Assembly (NCBI RefSeq): GCF_020923495.1
Contig: NZ_CP064048.1
Coordinates: 1,800,501 to 1,864,500, forward strand
DNA: 64,000 bases
Direction: 5' to 3'
DNA from: Brevibacillus sedimenti
Lineage (GTDB): Bacteria; Bacillota; Bacilli; Brevibacillales; Brevibacillaceae
Shown here: positions 34,159-42,921 of the stretch, one piece after another
Layout: every line of letters begins with the position of its first letter
How positions within the stretch are numbered: the stretch's first letter is position 1
Made by a program: the position numbers and the translations under genes
The notes under the pieces: model-generated
The model's database searches: none
What the model saw: the letters and a program-made list of their open reading frames with translations, nothing else
Told to the model about the DNA's origin: nothing

Positions 34159-34953
34159 ATGTTGCCATCCCTGTTTATCGCCCACGGAGCGCCCACGCTG
34201 GCCGTTGAGAAAAACACGTATACGGATGCGTTAAAGGAGTTGGCCGGCCAATTGAAACGTCCCCGGGCCATCGTGATTTTTTCCGCTCACTGGGAGAGTC
34301 CGGTTCAGGAAATCGGTTCAGCCGACGTGTTCAGTACCATTCACGACTTCGGCGGCTTCCCCCGCGAACTGTATGAGATCCAGTATCCCGCTAATGGTGA
34401 TCGGCTGCTGGCAGAAGAGACGGCGGCCCTGCTGCGGTCGGCAGGCGTTTCGGTCCGCTTCCATCCGTCGCGGGGGTTGGATCACGGGGCCTGGGTCGTG
34501 CTGCGGCTGATGTACCCGGATGCCGACATTCCCGTAGTGCCCATGTCCGTCAACCCTGCCCTCACTCCCCAAGAACAGTACGACATTGGCCGGGGATTAC
34601 GCGCGCTGCGCCGGCGTGACATCCTGATCATCGGCAGCGGCGGTACGGTGCACAACTTTGCCAAAATAAACATGTGGGCCAAACCGGGGCAGGCGGACGA
34701 GTGGGCGGTCCAGTTTGAAGAATGGCTCGCGGAAACACTGACTGCCTGGGATCTGCCCGCCTTGTACCGCTACCGGGAGCTGGCTCCCTATGCGAATTGG
34801 GCCGTTCCCCGGCACGGCAGCGAACATTTTGTTCCGCTTCTCTACGCCATGGGAGCAGCCGACGACGACCGCCGCGCCCAACGGCTGCACCTCAGCTTCC
34901 AGTTGGGCAGCTTAAGCCACGTGATCTGGCAATTTGGCGCGGGGACGGACTGA
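34159..34953 (+). CDS. Class III extradiol ring-cleavage dioxygenase (DODA/YgiD family)
   Basis: 264 residues. Metal-binding His residues as in YgiD/4,5-DOPA dioxygenase: FIAHGAPTLA (His9), VIFSAHWESP (His44) and GSGGTVHNF (His near residue 162); further family blocks GGFPRELYEIQYPANGD and RGLDHGAWVVLRLMYP. The proteins open catechol-type rings; the natural substrate in Bacillales is not known. GGAGTG lies eleven bases before ATG. Single gene; a terminator follows. Confidence 0.92.
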   Translation: MLPSLFIAHGAPTLAVEKNTYTDALKELAGQLKRPRAIVIFSAHWESPVQEIGSADVFSTIHDFGGFPRELYEIQYPANGDRLLAEETAALLRSAGVSVRFHPSRGLDHGAWVVLRLMYPDADIPVVPMSVNPALTPQEQYDIGRGLRALRRRDILIIGSGGTVHNFAKINMWAKPGQADEWAVQFEEWLAETLTAWDLPALYRYRELAPYANWAVPRHGSEHFVPLLYAMGAADDDRRAQRLHLSFQLGSLSHVIWQFGAGTD

Positions 34954-34982
34954 TGTTGTGACATGACGCGCCAAAGGTATGC

Positions 34983-35018
34983 AAAAAAGCGCCTGCCCCT
35001 CAGGGCACGCGCTTTTAT
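34983..35018. terminator. Bidirectional terminator
   Basis: AAAAAAGCGC-CTGCCC and GGGCA-GCGCTTTT arms with a four-base loop; lies between the convergent dioxygenase and yfhP genes. Confidence 0.85.
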
Positions 35019-35034
35019 TACGGTCAAACGGTCG

Positions 35035-36036
35035 TTAGTTAAGCTGAATCTCTTTTTCGGGGTCCAGTTTTTTGGCCAACTGCTCCTCGCCGCGGTGAAT
35101 CCAGCCGACAAACGAGTCGCGGATGTTTAGTTCCTTGTCCAGATAGACGACGGCGACAAACATGTAGTGGCTCTTGCCCTGAAAGCGGGCGCGGTAGCGC
35201 AGGTCAAACCACTTCACTTCGTAGCCGAAGGGCTGTTCCTTTGTCTCCACGTGGGCGTAGCGGGTAAACGATAAGAACGCCTGTACCTTGGGACTTTGTT
35301 TGGCTGCTGCCACCAGCTCGTTTTCAGGTTTGACGGCAAACACGTCGAGGATCGTGACCTCCCCGCCGTGCACTTCCCCGACGTACCAGTGCTGCTCCGT
35401 CCTGATGACAAACGTCCACTGGTTCCAGGAAAGCGTGGGAATGACGGTGTACGTGCCTTCCTTGCCGATGCTTTCCCTGACCAGTGCGGTCGTCCGCTTA
35501 TGCGCCTGGCCGCGCCAGACGTAATAGCAGGCGATCAGCACATAAATCCAGAAAAACAGCGGTCCCGGAGCCGCGCCTGCGCCCCACAGCATCAGGCCGG
35601 CCACATGTACGCCAAAAATAAACGGGTCGAAGATGAAGATGGTGTTCCAGGCGATCCACTTGTCGCGGAAGGGATAAAGGCCTTTGGTTCCGTACGCGTT
35701 AAAGAGGTCGACAAAAACGTGCAGCACGACCGCGGCAAAAATCCAGCCCAACAGGTGAAGCCAGTGCGTCTGCGGTGTTATCGCCTGTACCAGGGCAAAC
35801 ACCGCTGCCGTCCAGACAAACAGAGCGGGAATGGAGTGGGAGATTCCCCGGTGATGGCGGATGTAGGCGGCGCTTCCCCGGATGCGGGTAAAACCGTCCA
35901 AATCAGGAGCTTGAGAGCCGATGACGGTGCCGAGCGCCACCGCCTCCGCCAAACCCGGCGTCGCGGCCACAACGGGATCGAGGTGGGCCAGACCGGCCAG
36001 TCCGAAGCCCATGACAAAGTGTGTGGCGGTGTCCAT
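35035..36036 (-). CDS. yfhP: YfhP-like DUF457 membrane-bound metal-dependent hydrolase
   Basis: 333 residues. N-terminal half: MDTATHFVMGFGLAGLAHLD, DLDGFTRIRGSAAYIRHHRG with ISHSIPALF, and HVFVDLFNAYGTKGLYPF, the His/Asp-rich hydrophobic core of the DUF457/YdjM family, with five to six membrane segments. C-terminal about 150 residues are soluble. B. subtilis YfhP has the same size and lies next to mutY (yfhQ), as here. Enzymatic role is unproven. Start ATG behind AAAGGAGGGAG. Confidence 0.9.
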   Translation of the reverse strand: MDTATHFVMGFGLAGLAHLDPVVAATPGLAEAVALGTVIGSQAPDLDGFTRIRGSAAYIRHHRGISHSIPALFVWTAAVFALVQAITPQTHWLHLLGWIFAAVVLHVFVDLFNAYGTKGLYPFRDKWIAWNTIFIFDPFIFGVHVAGLMLWGAGAAPGPLFFWIYVLIACYYVWRGQAHKRTTALVRESIGKEGTYTVIPTLSWNQWTFVIRTEQHWYVGEVHGGEVTILDVFAVKPENELVAAAKQSPKVQAFLSFTRYAHVETKEQPFGYEVKWFDLRYRARFQGKSHYMFVAVVYLDKELNIRDSFVGWIHRGEEQLAKKLDPEKEIQLN

Positions 36037-36192
36037 GAATTACGTGTTCTCCCTCCTTTGATCCTGCCGGTTCTATTCCTTATTATAGCGATTTGGGCGT
36101 GAGATTTCCCCTTCACAGTCGAAAAAAATGCGCGCTTGTTCCCTGTCGCTCAGACGGGTATGATGGAAGGGACCGAAAGGAGAGAAGAAGCT

Positions 36193-36516
36193 GTGCTTAC
36201 CGTGTTTATCGAATACAAGACGGACGAGTCGAAGCGGGACCGATGCCTGGAGCTGCTGGCTTCCATGGCCGGAAGGATGGAAGCGATGGGTGCCCGTCAG
36301 TACCGGCATTGGGAAGGCCTGGAGCAGCCGGGCCTGTTCGTCGAAGCGTTTGACGTGGAAACGGTGGAGCAGTACGAGCGCATCAAACAGTGGCGGCGTG
36401 CCGATCAGGCGTTTTGCGAGTGCATCGCGGGAGGGGCCGCCAAGCTGAACATCTGGGCGTTTCGCCCGATCGATTTGGCTGACAAAAGGAGCAAGCAGGA
36501 ATCTGATGGCAGGTAA
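36193..36516 (+). CDS. Small alpha/beta protein overlapping mutY (ABM/NIPSNAP-like fold)
   Basis: 107 residues from GTG 36193 behind AAAGGAGAG. Sequence runs LTVFIEYKTDESKRDRCLEL, LASMAGRMEAMGARQYRHWE, PGLFVEAFDVETVEQYERIK: a beta-alpha-beta-beta pattern like dimeric ferredoxin-fold (antibiotic-biosynthesis-monooxygenase or NIPSNAP) domains. No catalytic residues can be named. Its last 11 bases overlap the mutY start, so the two are translationally coupled; a role linked to MutY is only positional. Confidence 0.75.
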   Translation: MLTVFIEYKTDESKRDRCLELLASMAGRMEAMGARQYRHWEGLEQPGLFVEAFDVETVEQYERIKQWRRADQAFCECIAGGAAKLNIWAFRPIDLADKRSKQESDGR

Positions 36517-37618
36517 AAAACGCAAGGCATTGACGTATACGTTACCGGAAGAGTTTCACGTGTTTGGCTTTTCCCGCGATCTGCTGGCCTGGTACGATTC
36601 CCAGAAACGGGATTTGCCCTGGCGGATCAACCGCGATCCGTACCGCGTCTGGGTGTCAGAGATCATGCTGCAGCAGACGCGTGTGGAAACGGTAAAGCCG
36701 TACTACCAGAACTTCATGGCCAAGTTCCCCACCGTGGCCGCGTTGGCCGAAGCGCCGGAGGAGGAAGTGCTGAAGGCATGGGAAGGGCTTGGCTACTACT
36801 CGCGCGCCCGCAATCTGCAGGCGGCCGCGCGGGAGGTGCAGGAACGCTACGGCGGCGTCATTCCCGATACGCCAGAAGAGATCGCCACGCTGAAAGGCAT
36901 CGGACCGTACACCGCCGGCGCCATTCTGAGCATCGCCTACGAAAAACCGGAGCCGGCCGTGGACGGCAACGTGATGCGCGTCTTTTCCCGGCTGCTCTAC
37001 CTGACGGACGACATCGCCAAGCCGGCGACCCGCGTCAAGGTGGAACACCTCGTGCGGCAGGTGATTCCGCATGGCCGAGCAGGTGATTTCAACCAGGCGT
37101 TGATGGAGCTGGGCGCTCTCGTCTGCCTGCCGCGTACGCCGCAGTGTCTCACCTGTCCCGTGTTTGACTACTGTCTCGCCCGGAAGGAAGGGGTACAGGA
37201 CGATTTGCCGGTCAAAGGCAAGGCCAAACCGCCGCGTCTCGTCCGATTGCAGGTGGCGGTGGTCAAGCGGGGGGATGCCGTCTTGATCAACAAGCGTCCG
37301 GAGCAGGGGCTGTTGGCCGGCATGTGGGAGTTTCCCATGGTGGAGACGGACGCTGACACCCGTTCCCTGAAGCAGGAGGCGCTTTTACAGGGGCTCAGGA
37401 AGCGGTTCGGGGTGGACGTGGAGGTGATCGAGCCGCTGATGGAGCTGACACATACGTTTTCCCACCTGCAGTGGCACATGGAAGTGTGGCAGTGCGACTG
37501 GATCGAGGGCGACGATTTGCCGCCGAACGCCCGGTTTGCGACAGCGGACGAACTGGCTGGGCTCGCGTTTCCCGTGGCTCATCAAAAAATCCTGGAAACG
37601 ATCAAAAGCGACCGGTGA
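36506..37618 (+). CDS. mutY: Adenine DNA glycosylase
   Basis: Removes adenine mispaired with 8-oxoguanine. 370 residues: HhH-GPD core with catalytic Glu in SEIMLQQTRVETV, hairpin LKGIGPYTAGAIL, catalytic Asp in AVDGNVMRV, the 4Fe-4S loop CLPRTPQCLTCPVFDYC (C-x6-C-x2-C-x5-C), and a C-terminal NUDIX-like 8-oxoG-recognition domain from about 235 with LLAGMWEFPMVE and THTFSHLQWHMEV. Corresponds to B. subtilis yfhQ, next to yfhP in both. The stop codon TGA forms the loop of its terminator. Confidence 0.97.
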   Translation: MAGKKRKALTYTLPEEFHVFGFSRDLLAWYDSQKRDLPWRINRDPYRVWVSEIMLQQTRVETVKPYYQNFMAKFPTVAALAEAPEEEVLKAWEGLGYYSRARNLQAAAREVQERYGGVIPDTPEEIATLKGIGPYTAGAILSIAYEKPEPAVDGNVMRVFSRLLYLTDDIAKPATRVKVEHLVRQVIPHGRAGDFNQALMELGALVCLPRTPQCLTCPVFDYCLARKEGVQDDLPVKGKAKPPRLVRLQVAVVKRGDAVLINKRPEQGLLAGMWEFPMVETDADTRSLKQEALLQGLRKRFGVDVEVIEPLMELTHTFSHLQWHMEVWQCDWIEGDDLPPNARFATADELAGLAFPVAHQKILETIKSDR

Positions 37619-37632
37619 CCGGTCGCTTTTTT
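37604..37632. terminator. mutY terminator formed around the stop codon
   Basis: AAAAGCGACCGG (37604-37615) pairs perfectly with CCGGTCGCTTTT (37619-37630). The three-base loop is the mutY stop codon TGA. Symmetric, so it can also end the leftward tiny-gene transcript. Confidence 0.9.
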
Positions 37633-37653
37633 GCAGGTGAAGTGTCTTTGCGA

Positions 37654-37815
37654 TTACAGCCGCGTACAGTACTCGGGAAACTGGGACGCCTGATAGATGC
37701 GCTGCTCTTCCCATGCCTTAATCGCCTGCTGCTGCCTGTAGCGGGCTTCGCGCTCATCCGTAGAGATCACGCGTCTTTCGATGATGATGGCAAAGAAAAT
37801 CATCGGAATGTACAT
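37654..37815 (-). CDS. 53-residue protein with N-terminal hydrophobic segment (paralogue B)
   Basis: Opens MYIPMIFFAIIIERRV and continues as a charged helix (DEREARYRQQQAIKAW) ending FPEYCTRL. Same length and layout as the gene at 37948: hydrophobic start, IER at about residues 12-14, Arg/Gln/Glu helix, and a P-E-(Y/F)-x-T-R-(L/V) ending. AGGAGGG lies nine bases before ATG. Last gene of a three-gene minus-strand set. Function unknown; spore- or membrane-associated role is speculation. Confidence 0.72.
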   Translation of the reverse strand: MYIPMIFFAIIIERRVISTDEREARYRQQQAIKAWEEQRIYQASQFPEYCTRL

Positions 37816-37850
37816 GACCAAATCCCTCCTGTGCAAATTGTCTGGTTCAG

Positions 37851-37916
37851 TCAGCCGCCCTCTATCGATTTGACTCCCGTGAACCGCATCCTTTGACGTC
37901 TTTGCTTGCTGCTCAT
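37851..37916 (-). CDS. 21-residue basic peptide
   Basis: Opens SSKQRRQRMRFTGVKS after ATG 37916, which is placed seven bases after GAGGAGGG, one of the best ribosome sites in the area. Six Arg/Lys in the first ten residues. It sits between the two 53-residue paralogues with 31 bases before and 35 after, so it belongs to the same transcript. Too short for family assignment; could also be a leader peptide for the next gene. Confidence 0.5.
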   Translation of the reverse strand: MSSKQRRQRMRFTGVKSIEGG

Positions 37917-37947
37917 AAGAACACCCTCCTCAAGGTATATATGCGCG

Positions 37948-38109
37948 TTACACGCGAGTGAGAAATTCCGGATATCGGGCGGCTTCGAGCGCCTGAGCTT
38001 CGGCGCGTTCCTGCAGATAGCGGGAGCGCTGGTACTCGGCGGCACGCTGATTGGCGCTTGACTTTTTGCGCTCAATCCTCACTGTGAAAAACAAGAAGTG
38101 GAATACCAT
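37948..38109 (-). CDS. 53-residue protein with N-terminal hydrophobic segment (paralogue A)
   Basis: Opens MVFHFLFFTVRIERKKSS and ends YPEFLTRV. Paralogous to the gene at 37654 (see there). AAAGGAGGTGAG precedes ATG at the ideal distance. Immediately upstream on its own strand stand two near-identical terminators (38128-38159 and 38182-38212), the nearer one only about ten bases before the ribosome site, so either a promoter lies between or expression needs read-through. Confidence 0.75.
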   Translation of the reverse strand: MVFHFLFFTVRIERKKSSANQRAAEYQRSRYLQERAEAQALEAARYPEFLTRV

Positions 38110-38127
38110 CCGTCTCACCTCCTTTCA

Positions 38128-38159
38128 AGAAAAAAACCGCAAGCCAAACGGCTGCGGTC
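38128..38159 (-). terminator. Terminator-like hairpin just before paralogue A
   Basis: On the plus strand ACCGCAAGCC (38136-38145) and GGCTGCGGT (38150-38158); minus-strand read is followed by seven or more T and then directly by the AAAGGAGG of the 53-codon gene. Could act as an attenuator. Confidence 0.75.
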
Positions 38160-38181
38160 GTGTTTCCAGCAACGAGGAAAC

Positions 38182-38212
38182 AAAAAGACCGCAAGCGACA
38201 GCGCCTGCGGTC
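38182..38212 (-). terminator. Terminator of the 29-codon gene
   Basis: GACCGCAAGCG (38187-38197) and CGCCTGCGGTC (38202-38212); minus-strand read runs into five T. Its arms nearly repeat those of the hairpin at 38128-38159. Confidence 0.75.
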
Positions 38213-38253
38213 GGGTATGCGACGAAAGGGGTATGGCAAAGAAACGAGTCCTG

Positions 38254-38343
38254 TTACGATTCGTCCGTCCGGGAGGCGTTGCCGTATGAAGTTGGAACAA
38301 CTGTGAGCCAATCATTTCGGTCGAGATTTCCTTTGAACATCAT
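38254..38343 (-). CDS. 29-residue peptide
   Basis: Opens MMFKGNLDRNDWLTVVPTS. ATG-ATG start with AAAGGAGG ten bases upstream, and a terminator 40 bases after its stop, so it forms a complete tiny transcription unit. No signal or membrane segment; no family recognised. Translation is plausible from the ribosome site but not proven. Confidence 0.5.
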   Translation of the reverse strand: MMFKGNLDRNDWLTVVPTSYGNASRTDES

Positions 38344-38507
38344 AGCAGCACAACCTCCTTTCCATTCGAGGGAAAAATCGTAATCTTAGCATATGGCAAC
38401 TTTTTCTTGATGTAAAGTATTTTTTGCCCAATTTAAAGAAGAAAGTATTTTCTGACAACAATGCGCAGTGCCGGCCTACAACGGGAGCCGGACAGCCTGG
38501 TGGCGGG

Positions 38508-38600
38508 TTACCAAAACATGTACAAAAGTCCGATCATCGCGGCAAGGCTGATTGCCACGATTCCGATGATGATGCCCCATTGACGAGTCTCTGTTTTCAT
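38508..38600 (-). CDS. 30-residue single-pass membrane peptide
   Basis: Opens MKTETRQWGIIIGIVAISLA and ends with an aromatic YMFW. A charged nine-residue head is followed by one membrane helix. GGAGGG lies eight bases before ATG. Twenty bases downstream of the 74-codon gene, so co-transcribed with it. Resembles many small membrane peptides of Bacilli; function unknown. Confidence 0.65.
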   Translation of the reverse strand: MKTETRQWGIIIGIVAISLAAMIGLLYMFW

Positions 38601-38620
38601 TTTTCATTCCCTCCTTTTGT

Positions 38621-38845
38621 TCAATCGTAAATCGGCGCAGACGCGTGATCCCAGCCGCCGCCATCGCCGCCGATTGGTCCGCGTGATTCCAGTTCGCGGA
38701 TGATGCGGGCGTGGAGCGAACATCCTTCAGCATTGAGATAGGCTGCCAGTTGAGACATGGCGTGATGGTAGTAAAGCAATTCGTTTACTTCCCATTGGGA
38801 GAGCGGTGTCATCGTCAGTTCCGACAGTTCGCGGCCAATAAACAT
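38621..38845 (-). CDS. Small conserved-looking protein of 74 residues
   Basis: Opens MFIGRELSELTMTPLSQWEV, then a helical stretch NELLYYHHAMSQLAAYLNAE and ends with a Gly-rich GGDGGGWDHASAPIYD. AAGGAGTG precedes ATG. The helical core with YYHHAMSQL suggests a small helical bundle; no family recognised. First gene of the pair with the membrane peptide at 38508. Confidence 0.72.
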   Translation of the reverse strand: MFIGRELSELTMTPLSQWEVNELLYYHHAMSQLAAYLNAEGCSLHARIIRELESRGPIGGDGGGWDHASAPIYD

Positions 38846-39026
38846 GAAAACACTCCTTCCCCGCCGTCAGGCACAAGCTGTTTCGCATAGTATGGCTGTC
38901 CGCTGCCGCTTCCATGCCTGAAGTCGCGCTGTCTGGGAGCAAGTGGTCAGGTGGCAATTCAGACAGTCACGGTGTATAATGAGAATGTTCTTTTTTGGTA
39001 CCTGATATTAATAGTTGGTGTGATAG

Positions 39027-39797
<771 letters not shown>

Positions 39798-39929
39798 GTC
39801 CGTTTGGGCCGTTTGGGCCGGGCCGACGGGTTTGTATTCCCAATTGCGACCTGTTTCTCGCGTTCATACGGAGACAAAGTTGTCCAAGTGGTGTACAATA
39901 AGAACAGAAGGCATCGAAGGAGGCAACGT

Positions 39930-40343
39930 ATGCTGATTCGACCGTTTCGGCTCGGTGACTATTCGGCGATAACGCGTATTTGGCAGGAAACCGGTTTGGA
40001 AGAATCGGACACGGAGTCATTGAACGACCTGGCCAAACAGTTGGCCTGGGACAGCGATTTGGTCATGGTTGCGGAGAAGGATGGAGAAGTGGTAGGGGTG
40101 GTCGTCGGCACGATAGACGGATCACGCGCCTACTTTTACCGCCTGGCCGTTACTCCCCGCCTGCAGGGGACCGGCATCGGGCGGAAGCTGGTGGAGGCGA
40201 TTGAAAAACGCTTTCGGCAACGGGGCGTCCATCGCGTCTTGATCATGGTGAATCAGGACAACCCGGAGGTTCTCCCTTTTTACTATTCACTTGGCTACGA
40301 GATGCAAAAATATGTTACACTTTCCAAAAAGCTCTCTTCTTAA
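39930..40343 (+). CDS. GNAT family N-acetyltransferase
   Basis: 137 residues from ATG 39930 behind AAGGAGG. Opens MLIRPFRLGDYSAITRIWQE; acetyl-CoA loop RLQGTGIGRKLVEA (Q/R-x-x-G-x-G/A), preceded by FYRLAVTPR, and ending FYYSLGYEMQKYVTLSK. Similar to YpeA/RimI-like small GNATs. Substrate unknown. Single gene, 50 bases before ntdP. Confidence 0.92.
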   Translation: MLIRPFRLGDYSAITRIWQETGLEESDTESLNDLAKQLAWDSDLVMVAEKDGEVVGVVVGTIDGSRAYFYRLAVTPRLQGTGIGRKLVEAIEKRFRQRGVHRVLIMVNQDNPEVLPFYYSLGYEMQKYVTLSKKLSS

Positions 40344-40396
40344 GTTAAGGGAGGCTTATCCCCATTCATACAGAGAAGAGAAGAAAGGGGAGAGTC

Positions 40397-40933
40397 ATGT
40401 CGCCAGCTCCAGGCTCCATTATCCGCATTGAAAGTTTTAAACACGACCATTCACTGCACCGCATCTGGGATAAGACGACGCTGATTCATTCCAGCGATGC
40501 GGTCGTGATTGGAGGCAACGACCGGGTCAAGGTAACAGAGGCAGACGGCCGGGAATGGCGGACGAGAGAGCCTGCCATCTGCACGTTTGGCCGCGGACAG
40601 TGGTTTAATACGATCGCGATGATTCGCGATGACGGCATCTATTACTACTGCAACATTGGTTCGCCTTTTAGCTTGAAAGGAAATCTGTTAAGCTACATTG
40701 ATTACGATTTGGACGTCAAGGTATTTCCCGACATGACTTACACGATTCTCGACGAAGAGGAGTTTCTGCTGCACAGCAAGCAGATGAACTACCCTCCGTT
40801 TGTCGTCGAACGCGTGCAGACCGCTCTCCGGGAAGTGCTGGATTGGGTCCGTTTGCGGCGTGGCCCTTTTCAAAACGGATTTGTCCAACGCTGGTACGAG
40901 CGTTACCTGCTGGTGCGCGATGACGAGGTATGA
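40397..40933 (+). CDS. ntdP: Nucleoside tri-/diphosphate phosphatase (DUF402, YgaC)
   Basis: 178 residues. DUF402 domain (about 60-160): WFNTIAMIRDDGIYYYCNIG, then LLSYIDYDLDVKVFPD and ILDEEEFLLHSKQMNYPPFV. The family binds divalent metal and hydrolyses nucleoside di- and triphosphates. B. subtilis ygaC stands between fabL/sspE and the ABC exporter ygaD, the same position as here. ATG behind GGGGAGAG. Confidence 0.9.
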   Translation: MSPAPGSIIRIESFKHDHSLHRIWDKTTLIHSSDAVVIGGNDRVKVTEADGREWRTREPAICTFGRGQWFNTIAMIRDDGIYYYCNIGSPFSLKGNLLSYIDYDLDVKVFPDMTYTILDEEEFLLHSKQMNYPPFVVERVQTALREVLDWVRLRRGPFQNGFVQRWYERYLLVRDDEV

Positions 40934-41044
40934 TCCCTTTCCCGAACGGCCGGGAGAGGGATTTCCTTGTTTGTCGGTCATCACCTGTCCCGGAACGAAT
41001 ACATGTAGGAGGGAAAGCGGGAACTGGCAAAAGGAGGGACGACC

Positions 41045-42832
41045 GTGAACAGCATCCGGCGCTACATGGCATACGTCATGCCCTATTGGAAACATATCCT
41101 GGGAACCATTTTTATCGGCATCATCAAATTTTCGATACCGCTGCTATTGCCGCTGATGATCAAGTACGTGATTGATGACCTGCTGCCCAGCCCCCTGCCC
41201 CGGGAGGAGAAGCTGACTCAACTGTTCTGGCTGATGGCCGTGGCGTTTGTGGTCTTTACCGTTGTGCGAGCGCCTGTGGAGTACTGGCGGCAGTACTTCG
41301 CCCAGTGGGTGTCCAGCCGCATCTTGTTTGACATTCGCAACCAACTGTTCACTCACCTGCAGCGGCTCTCCATGCGCTACTACAACAACCACAAGACAGG
41401 GGAAGTGGTCTCCCGGGTAATCAACGACGTGGAGTCAACCAAGTCCTTTATCGAAACGGGCCTGATGAACATCTGGCTGGACCTGATCACGATCGGTTTG
41501 ACCCTGAGTGTGATGCTGTACATGGACGTCAAGCTCACGCTGGTCGCGATCCTGGTCTTTCCGCTGTACGCGGTGTCCGTTAAATACTTTTACAAGCGGC
41601 TGCGGCAGCTTACGCGGGAGCGCTCGGCCGCCCTGGCCCACCTGCAGGGACACCTGCACGAGCGCGTAAACGGCATGTCGCTGGTGCGCAGCTTTGCCCT
41701 GGAGGAGCACGAATCCCGGGTGTTCGCCAAGGAAAACAACCGCTTTTTGCAAAAGGCGCTGGAGCATACGCGTTGGAACGCCAACACCTTTGCTGCCGTC
41801 AACACGGTGACGGACATTGCGCCGCTCATGGTGATCGCCTACGCCGGCTACCAGGTAATCGGGGGAACGCTCACCATCGGGACGCTGGTGGCGTTTTACG
41901 CCTATCTGGAACGCCTCTATACGCCGCTGCGCCGGTTGGTCAACTCCTCCACCACGCTGACACAGGCCGTTGCTTCGATGGATCGGATGTTTGAATTTAT
42001 CGACGAGTCGTACGATATCGTCGACAAGCCCGGCGCCGGCCGGCTCCCGGTCGATCCGCAGACGGGGCGGATTCGCGGCGAAATCCGGTTTGAAAACGTC
42101 TCGTTTCGCTATCGCAAGGATGGGCCGCTGGTGCTGGATCGCGTCAATTTGACGATCAATCCGGGCGAGACGGTCGCCATCGTCGGCATGTCGGGCGGAG
42201 GCAAGACCTCGCTGATCAGCTTGCTGCCCCGTTTCTGGGACGTGACGGAAGGACGGATCACCATCGACGGTGTTGACATTCGCGACGTGCAGCAGCAGAA
42301 TCTGCGCAGCCACATCGGCATGGTGCTGCAGGACAACATCCTGTTCAGCGAGTCAGCGCGGGTAAACATCCTGATGGGCGATCCCGACGCGGATGAAGCG
42401 GCCGTGATCGAAGCGGCCAAGGCGGCCAACGCCCACGAGTTTATCATGGAACTGCCCGATGGATACGACACCGAGCTGGGCGAGCGGGGAGTCAAGCTGT
42501 CCGGCGGGCAGAAACAGCGGATTGCCATCGCCCGCGTCTTTCTGCGTGATCCGGCCATTTTGATCCTGGACGAAGCCACATCAGCACTCGACCTGGAGTC
42601 TGAGCACATGATTCAGGAATCGCTGGCCCGCTTGACCAAAGGGCGCACCACGATCATCGTGGCCCACCGCCTCTCCACCATCACCCACGCGGACAAGATC
42701 GTGGTCATGAAAGAGGGGCGGATCGTCGAACAGGGAAGACACGAAGAATTGTTGGCGCTAAAAGGTGTGTATCATAATTTGTGGAGCGTACAGGATCTGG
42801 GCGCTCCCACAGCAGAGCATCCGGTGTCATAG
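41045..42832 (+). CDS. ABC exporter, fused membrane and ATPase domains (YgaD/MsbA-like)
   Basis: 595 residues. Six membrane helices in residues about 20-310 and an ATPase domain from about 345: Walker A GMSGGGKTS, Q loop, signature LSGGQKQRIAIARVF, Walker B AILILDEATSALD, and His in IVAHRLS. Works as a homodimer; relatives export lipids or drugs. Corresponds to ygaD by position after ntdP. Start GTG 41045 behind AAAGGAGGG. Followed 90 bases on by an MFS exporter gene. Confidence 0.95.
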   Translation: MNSIRRYMAYVMPYWKHILGTIFIGIIKFSIPLLLPLMIKYVIDDLLPSPLPREEKLTQLFWLMAVAFVVFTVVRAPVEYWRQYFAQWVSSRILFDIRNQLFTHLQRLSMRYYNNHKTGEVVSRVINDVESTKSFIETGLMNIWLDLITIGLTLSVMLYMDVKLTLVAILVFPLYAVSVKYFYKRLRQLTRERSAALAHLQGHLHERVNGMSLVRSFALEEHESRVFAKENNRFLQKALEHTRWNANTFAAVNTVTDIAPLMVIAYAGYQVIGGTLTIGTLVAFYAYLERLYTPLRRLVNSSTTLTQAVASMDRMFEFIDESYDIVDKPGAGRLPVDPQTGRIRGEIRFENVSFRYRKDGPLVLDRVNLTINPGETVAIVGMSGGGKTSLISLLPRFWDVTEGRITIDGVDIRDVQQQNLRSHIGMVLQDNILFSESARVNILMGDPDADEAAVIEAAKAANAHEFIMELPDGYDTELGERGVKLSGGQKQRIAIARVFLRDPAILILDEATSALDLESEHMIQESLARLTKGRTTIIVAHRLSTITHADKIVVMKEGRIVEQGRHEELLALKGVYHNLWSVQDLGAPTAEHPVS

Positions 42833-42921
42833 GGAACCCGGCCAGTGGACGAAACGCGCGGGGCCGCGAGGAGACGGCGAGGCAGTCGCGTTTCCTCGCA
42901 CCGGAAAGGAGGAGGGCGCCC

